Assembly: GCA_965224745.1 (NCBI GenBank)
Contig: CBDCZY010000002.1
Coordinates: forward strand, 1,240,001 to 1,304,000
Length of the DNA stretch: 64,000 nucleotides
Source: CBDCZY01 sp965224745
Lineage (GTDB): Bacteria; Pseudomonadota; Gammaproteobacteria; Methylococcales; Methylomonadaceae
Direction of reading: 5' to 3'
Of this stretch, positions 60,219-64,000 are shown in pieces. Every line of letters begins with the position of its first letter. Position 1 is the first letter of the stretch. A program made the position numbers and the translations under genes. The notes below the pieces were generated by a model. It saw nothing but the letters and a program-made list of their open reading frames with translations, ran no database searches and was not told the origin of the DNA.

Positions 60219-61874
60219 CCTGAATCCGTGACTTAAAGAGCATCCACCAATCCTTGGGAAGCCACATTAACATTTCAACGTTTTAATACCTTGTTATTGT
60301 TTGACAAAGCTTATAGTACGAGCACACTGAGGCTATTTAAGCATCAATAGCTCTCAATTGACACCAAATCCTGTACACCAGGCACTGCTATCCCTGAGAG
60401 GCATGTTCTCGCATTTTTTTTAAGAATAGTGTGGCGTTATCCTGATGCTAAGCGATGGTAGGTTGACTCAAATGCTAAAAAACCCGGGCAGTGTTTGGAG
60501 AAACGAAGTTTTATTCGTCGCCCGGCATGGATGACCCGAGCCGCTAGGTACATCAGTTCCTGTATAACCGTTTTTATTCGCCTTCTTTTAGCCGGATGAC
60601 GGACAGGACTGATGTTGCCTATGAGCCCGATTAAGCCGATCCAACGCAAGATATTGTAACTATAAGCGCTCAATGCCATGATCAAGTCGTTGGTGGCAAA
60701 TTTGCCCGAAGGTAAGCGTTCGATATCGAGGTCGGTTTTAAATTCACTGTGGAATTGTTCGGAAGTGGCATGATCTTGGTAAAGAGCAATGATCTGTTCA
60801 TCAGCGTAGGCGAGCGAATTTAATGAGGTCCACCAGCCTTCTATTTCTATCTCAGGGATTAACAGCATTTGACCCTCTGCATCCATAGTTCTTTCGATAA
60901 CCCGCATGACGCGGCGGAAGCGATAGGTTTGCCCGTCTTGTTGTTGGGTTTCTTGGACACTGAACAAGGCGACCCGTTTGCCGACCCTCGGCGTTGTCCA
61001 TTTGCCTTGTTGTTCAGCCAAGGCTAACCAAGCCTCCAGGTCTTGTTTTCTGGGGTTCCATTTCAGGATAGAGTCCACTTGGTTTTGGTGCAGCCAGACA
61101 CGGCTATCCAAGGCATCATGTCCGCTATCCAAACGCACCAGCAGCGGAGCCTCAGTCAAGCACCGAGCATATTCAATGACGCGGTCCAGCGTCCTTTGAA
61201 AACCGTTTTGACAATGCTGCTTACCCTCTCGAAGTTCATTAAGCAGACACCAACCCTCATTACCCAGATAAGCCGCAATCGGCGCATAGCCATCATGGCC
61301 TTTATAGGTTCTGGAAACACCTTCCTTCTGGGTCTTCTCATTGTTCATCGGATACACATCAATATCCAATGCGACATGATGGGTGGCCAATGGCGTCACC
61401 GGTACCCCGGCATGAGTCAGAAATTCAATATTACATTGTTGCATGATGACCAATAGCGCTTCAGCCTCTTCATCCAGTCGTTGTCTTAATCTTGCGCTTG
61501 AGGGTACGCGCTTAATCGACAGCGCGTTCTTGAAGTAGTCATCATCTCGGTAGTTCTCGATTGCTTCGAAGTCGCTTTTGCCTAAACATAGCGTTCCAAT
61601 GTATGATTTGATAATGTCGCTGTGCGAAATGCCATGGCGTAAAGGAATGCCGGCCTTGAGCACTTTATGAATAGTGCCATATCGATTTAAACACAAGCCA
61701 ACTAAGGCCAAACCAGAATGACTTGTATAGGTTTCTGTTGTGGATTGTTCGATGATGAGACGTTTCATTTTGCACTTGTTGGGTGAAGTTTTTAATGCCT
61801 CTATTTTAACACTTTATTGATTATTAATCAGCTAGATAACTCATTTTATTAACTTCTTAAATCACGGATTAAGG
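60219..61874 (-). mobile_element. IS1380-family insertion sequence, copy B
   Basis: 1,656 bp, same length, ends and organisation as copy A at 35275-36930, with a few base differences. A 5-bp target duplication TATTA lies at 60214-60218 and 61875-61879. The right duplication includes the TAA stop (61877-61879) of the thioredoxin-like gene, which is therefore preserved. Confidence 0.93.
60437..61768 (-). CDS. IS1380-family transposase, copy B
   Basis: 443 residues, identical to copy A except a few positions (about four visible changes). The same acidic candidates and N-terminal segment are present and the frame is complete, so both copies could be active. Confidence 0.92.
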   Translation of the reverse strand: MKRLIIEQSTTETYTSHSGLALVGLCLNRYGTIHKVLKAGIPLRHGISHSDIIKSYIGTLCLGKSDFEAIENYRDDDYFKNALSIKRVPSSARLRQRLDEEAEALLVIMQQCNIEFLTHAGVPVTPLATHHVALDIDVYPMNNEKTQKEGVSRTYKGHDGYAPIAAYLGNEGWCLLNELREGKQHCQNGFQRTLDRVIEYARCLTEAPLLVRLDSGHDALDSRVWLHQNQVDSILKWNPRKQDLEAWLALAEQQGKWTTPRVGKRVALFSVQETQQQDGQTYRFRRVMRVIERTMDAEGQMLLIPEIEIEGWWTSLNSLAYADEQIIALYQDHATSEQFHSEFKTDLDIERLPSGKFATNDLIMALSAYSYNILRWIGLIGLIGNISPVRHPAKRRRIKTVIQELMYLAARVIHAGRRIKLRFSKHCPGFLAFESTYHRLASG

Positions 61875-61876
61875 TA

Positions 61877-62434
61877 TTAGCCTTCGCGCCATTTAATAGA
61901 ACAACCCATACTTGGAGTTTGCTCAACTGGTCCTTGCCCGGTTGTTGCGACTAACTTCATCGCTTCATAAAGATCGCGCCTTACATTCTCATCTGCAGTT
62001 TCCTTTCTACTGGCATCTAATCGACCCCGATATTGCAATTCGAAGACTGTATTGTATCCAAAAAAGTCAGGGGTACAAACTGCATTATATTGGCGTGCTA
62101 TTTGTTGATCCTCATCAAGTAAGTATGGAAATGGAAAGCGCCATTGTTTTGCTACCCTTTTCATATTGTCAAAAGAATCGTCTGGATAGTTCACCACATC
62201 ATTAGACATGATCGCCACTGACTTTATGCCGCTGTCCTGTAATGCCAGCGTATCGCGAACAATTCTCTCCTGCACCGCTTTAACATAAGGACAATGATTA
62301 CAGATAAACATAACCAACAAACCTTGTTCACCCATGCATTGCTGCAACGACCAGTCTCTACCATCAACGCCTGGCAAATCAAAATCTGGTGCTTTTTTTC
62401 CGAACTCACATACGGGTGTTTCTAAACTAACCAT
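61877..62434 (-). CDS. Thioredoxin-like protein (AhpC/TSA peroxiredoxin-like)
   Basis: 185 residues. Thioredoxin fold with DFDLPGVDGRDWSLQQCMGE, then the redox-like motif MFICNHCPYVKAVQERIV (CNHC in place of CxxC), DVVNYPDDSFDNMKRVAKQW, FPYLLDEDQQIARQYNAVCT and a cis-Pro TPDFFGYN. This is the PRX-like branch related to AhpC/TSA; its substrate is unknown. The stop lies inside the IS1380 copy B target duplication. It is divergent from the VWA gene. Confidence 0.85.
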   Translation of the reverse strand: MVSLETPVCEFGKKAPDFDLPGVDGRDWSLQQCMGEQGLLVMFICNHCPYVKAVQERIVRDTLALQDSGIKSVAIMSNDVVNYPDDSFDNMKRVAKQWRFPFPYLLDEDQQIARQYNAVCTPDFFGYNTVFELQYRGRLDASRKETADENVRRDLYEAMKLVATTGQGPVEQTPSMGCSIKWREG

Positions 62435-62537
62435 TATTTTTTTTCCTTTTCATTGCTGATTGATATGAAAAAACCGCCACTATTCAAAAATTCAACTATA
62501 TTTGTTAATTAGGTTTAGGACAACCAAATAAATACTA

Positions 62538-64000
62538 ATGAAAAAATTTGTACTCTTATTTACGTTTATTTTCTTAGCATGCCCATTGGCATTAGCGGCA
62601 ACAGAGAGAGCCGAACCTTCTACCGATACTCAGGTATTAATTGATGTTTCAGGTAGCATGAAAAAAAATGACCCTGCCAATTTAAGAATTCCGGCGCTCA
62701 AACTTCTAATAGATTTATTACCCCAGGACAGTCAGGCCGGTATTTGGCTGTTTGGAGAAAAAATTGAAAATATAGCATCCTCCAACATTGCCTCTACCGC
62801 TTGGAAAAACCAAGCCTTACAAGCAGCAGCTCGTGTTCATTCTAAAGGCCGGTATACTGATATTGAACAAGCTTTGACTATAGCGTCTGTTGACTGGGAA
62901 AAAGCCACGAATCAACAGCGTAACATCATTCTGCTTACCGATGGGGTGGTCGATATTGCGAAAGATCAGAAAAAAAACCGGGCATCACGAGAACGCATCG
63001 TTCAACAAATAATACCGGATCTGCAAAGCAAAAACGCCAGGGTTTATAGTATCGCATTATCGAACAATGTTGACTCAAATTTATTAAAGCAGATTGCGCT
63101 GGAAACAGCTGGTTGGAACGCTACTGCAAACAGCGCTGAAGAATTACAAAAGGTTTTTTTGCGCATGTTCAATAAGGTTGCCCCCAGAGAAACGCTGCCT
63201 TTAATCAACAATCAATTTTCTGTAGATAACCGTATTAAAGAAGTGTCTTTGTTAGTGTTTCGAACCCCAAACGCACCCCCAACCAGCCTTATTAATCCAG
63301 AAAGTATCGAAATTAAAAAAGGCAACATCCCGGATAATGTGAAGTGGCGACAAGAATCAGGCTACGACATTATTACCATTTCCAACCCATTGCCAGGAAC
63401 ATGGCAGGTGCTTGCCAAAACCGACCCCGACAATCAGGTCATGATAGTTACCGATCTCAAACTGGTCATGTCCGATCTCCCCAATTTTGTCAGCGAGCAC
63501 GAAAAAATTGATTTTACTGCTTTTTTTACTGACAACGATTTATTAATTCAGCGTAAAGACTTTCTTGACCTGGTTGACATTCAATTGGAACAAACAGATG
63601 GTTTCGGCCATAAAACCCAATGGTTATTGAAACCAAGCATCGATTCTCCAGGCTATTTCCAGCATAACATCGAACAAACCTTAACGCCCGGAAAGCATGA
63701 GTTTAAATTGCTGGCCAATGGCAAAACATTTCAGCGGGAAATGACCCGATCAATGGAAGTGATTACAACACCGATTACCATCGAGAAGCACATTGATTCG
63801 ACCAACCGAACTGCGACGATTCAGTTAATACCCGACACAACTGTCATTGACAAAGATTCCATGAAGATAACCGCAAAACTTACTGAAGGCTCCAATCCAA
63901 CTCAATCAATCAACATGGAAAAAAATGATACTGGATGGTCAATTACTCATACAATCCCTTCAGATGCCTCCAAAACGATCTTTAATTTTGTTATTCAGGG
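62538..64000 (+). CDS. VWA-domain protein (cut by window edge)
   Basis: 487 residues are visible with no stop before the window end. Signal peptide MKKFVLLFTFIFLACPLALA, then a VWA domain: QVLIDVSGSMKKNDP (MIDAS DxSGS), GRYTDIEQAL (MIDAS Thr), NIILLTDGVVD (MIDAS Asp), so the metal site is complete. A beta-rich region follows (VSLLVFRTPNAPPTSLI, GTWQVLAKTDPDNQVMIVTD). The VWA start right after the signal suggests a periplasmic or surface metal-dependent binding protein; no partner AAA (MoxR) gene is in view. Confidence 0.82.
   Translation, partial: MKKFVLLFTFIFLACPLALAATERAEPSTDTQVLIDVSGSMKKNDPANLRIPALKLLIDLLPQDSQAGIWLFGEKIENIASSNIASTAWKNQALQAAARVHSKGRYTDIEQALTIASVDWEKATNQQRNIILLTDGVVDIAKDQKKNRASRERIVQQIIPDLQSKNARVYSIALSNNVDSNLLKQIALETAGWNATANSAEELQKVFLRMFNKVAPRETLPLINNQFSVDNRIKEVSLLVFRTPNAPPTSLINPESIEIKKGNIPDNVKWRQESGYDIITISNPLPGTWQVLAKTDPDNQVMIVTDLKLVMSDLPNFVSEHEKIDFTAFFTDNDLLIQRKDFLDLVDIQLEQTDGFGHKTQWLLKPSIDSPGYFQHNIEQTLTPGKHEFKLLANGKTFQREMTRSMEVITTPITIEKHIDSTNRTATIQLIPDTTVIDKDSMKITAKLTEGSNPTQSINMEKNDTGWSITHTIPSDASKTIFNFVIQ

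Noticed and set aside
1..64000. CRISPR array, rRNA, tRNA or prophage
   Set aside because: No repeat-spacer pattern, conserved RNA or phage structural gene was recognised on either strand by reading; short tRNAs may be missed without a model search.

Overview
The window reads as the chromosome of a gammaproteobacterium, at roughly 40-45% G+C by eye. The order bamD / rluD / pgeF and the block pgk-rpoZ-spoT-ridA-recG-ubiC are arranged as in that class. Large-format PstC and PstA, VPxP-type C-terminal sorting signals, a tandem Hsp70 pair with DUF2760 and several transposon types are compatible with Methylococcales-like bacteria. That narrower placement is memory-based inference; no diagnostic methanotrophy gene is present.

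Left part (1-28 kb) is mostly housekeeping. It starts with a truncated DUF4136 gene, a quinone oxidoreductase, nadC with a flavin reductase, and two unusual long palindromic elements. Next is a complete high-affinity phosphate system (pstS, pstC, pstA, pstB, phoU) behind a possible Pho box. bamD, rluD, pgeF, a ZIP metal transporter and a rhomboid protease follow. An envelope/exopolysaccharide stretch then holds a triple-repeat secreted protein, a large secreted beta-helix protein and an operon of TetR regulator, RND (MMPL) exporter, LolA-like protein and outer-membrane barrel. pdxA and rsmA close this part.

The middle (28-38 kb) is an accessory, heavily scarred region. It holds an AAA/DUF4143 ATPase behind a 32-bp palindrome, a 56-bp exact copy of part of rsmA, short dispersed repeats, an ISKra4-like transposase remnant, a MazEF-type toxin-antitoxin pair, an unrecognised secreted protein, a lipoprotein gene whose 3' end is replaced by a decayed DUF4338 fragment, and two proteins with VPxP-type C-terminal anchors. 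It ends with a duplicated-domain secreted protein broken by two homopolymer indels and an intact IS1380 copy.

The right part (38-64 kb) holds a lipoprotein-DUF2760-Hsp70-Hsp70 operon, several small secreted or basic proteins, and a LysM/FecR plus CHASE2-PAS-GGDEF-EAL signalling pair. The minus-strand block pgk-rpoZ-spoT-ridA-recG-ubiC-nudix follows. A second, nearly identical IS1380 copy sits just upstream of pgk; its target duplication covers the stop codon of a thioredoxin-like gene. A VWA-domain protein runs off the right edge. No rRNA, tRNA or CRISPR array was seen.
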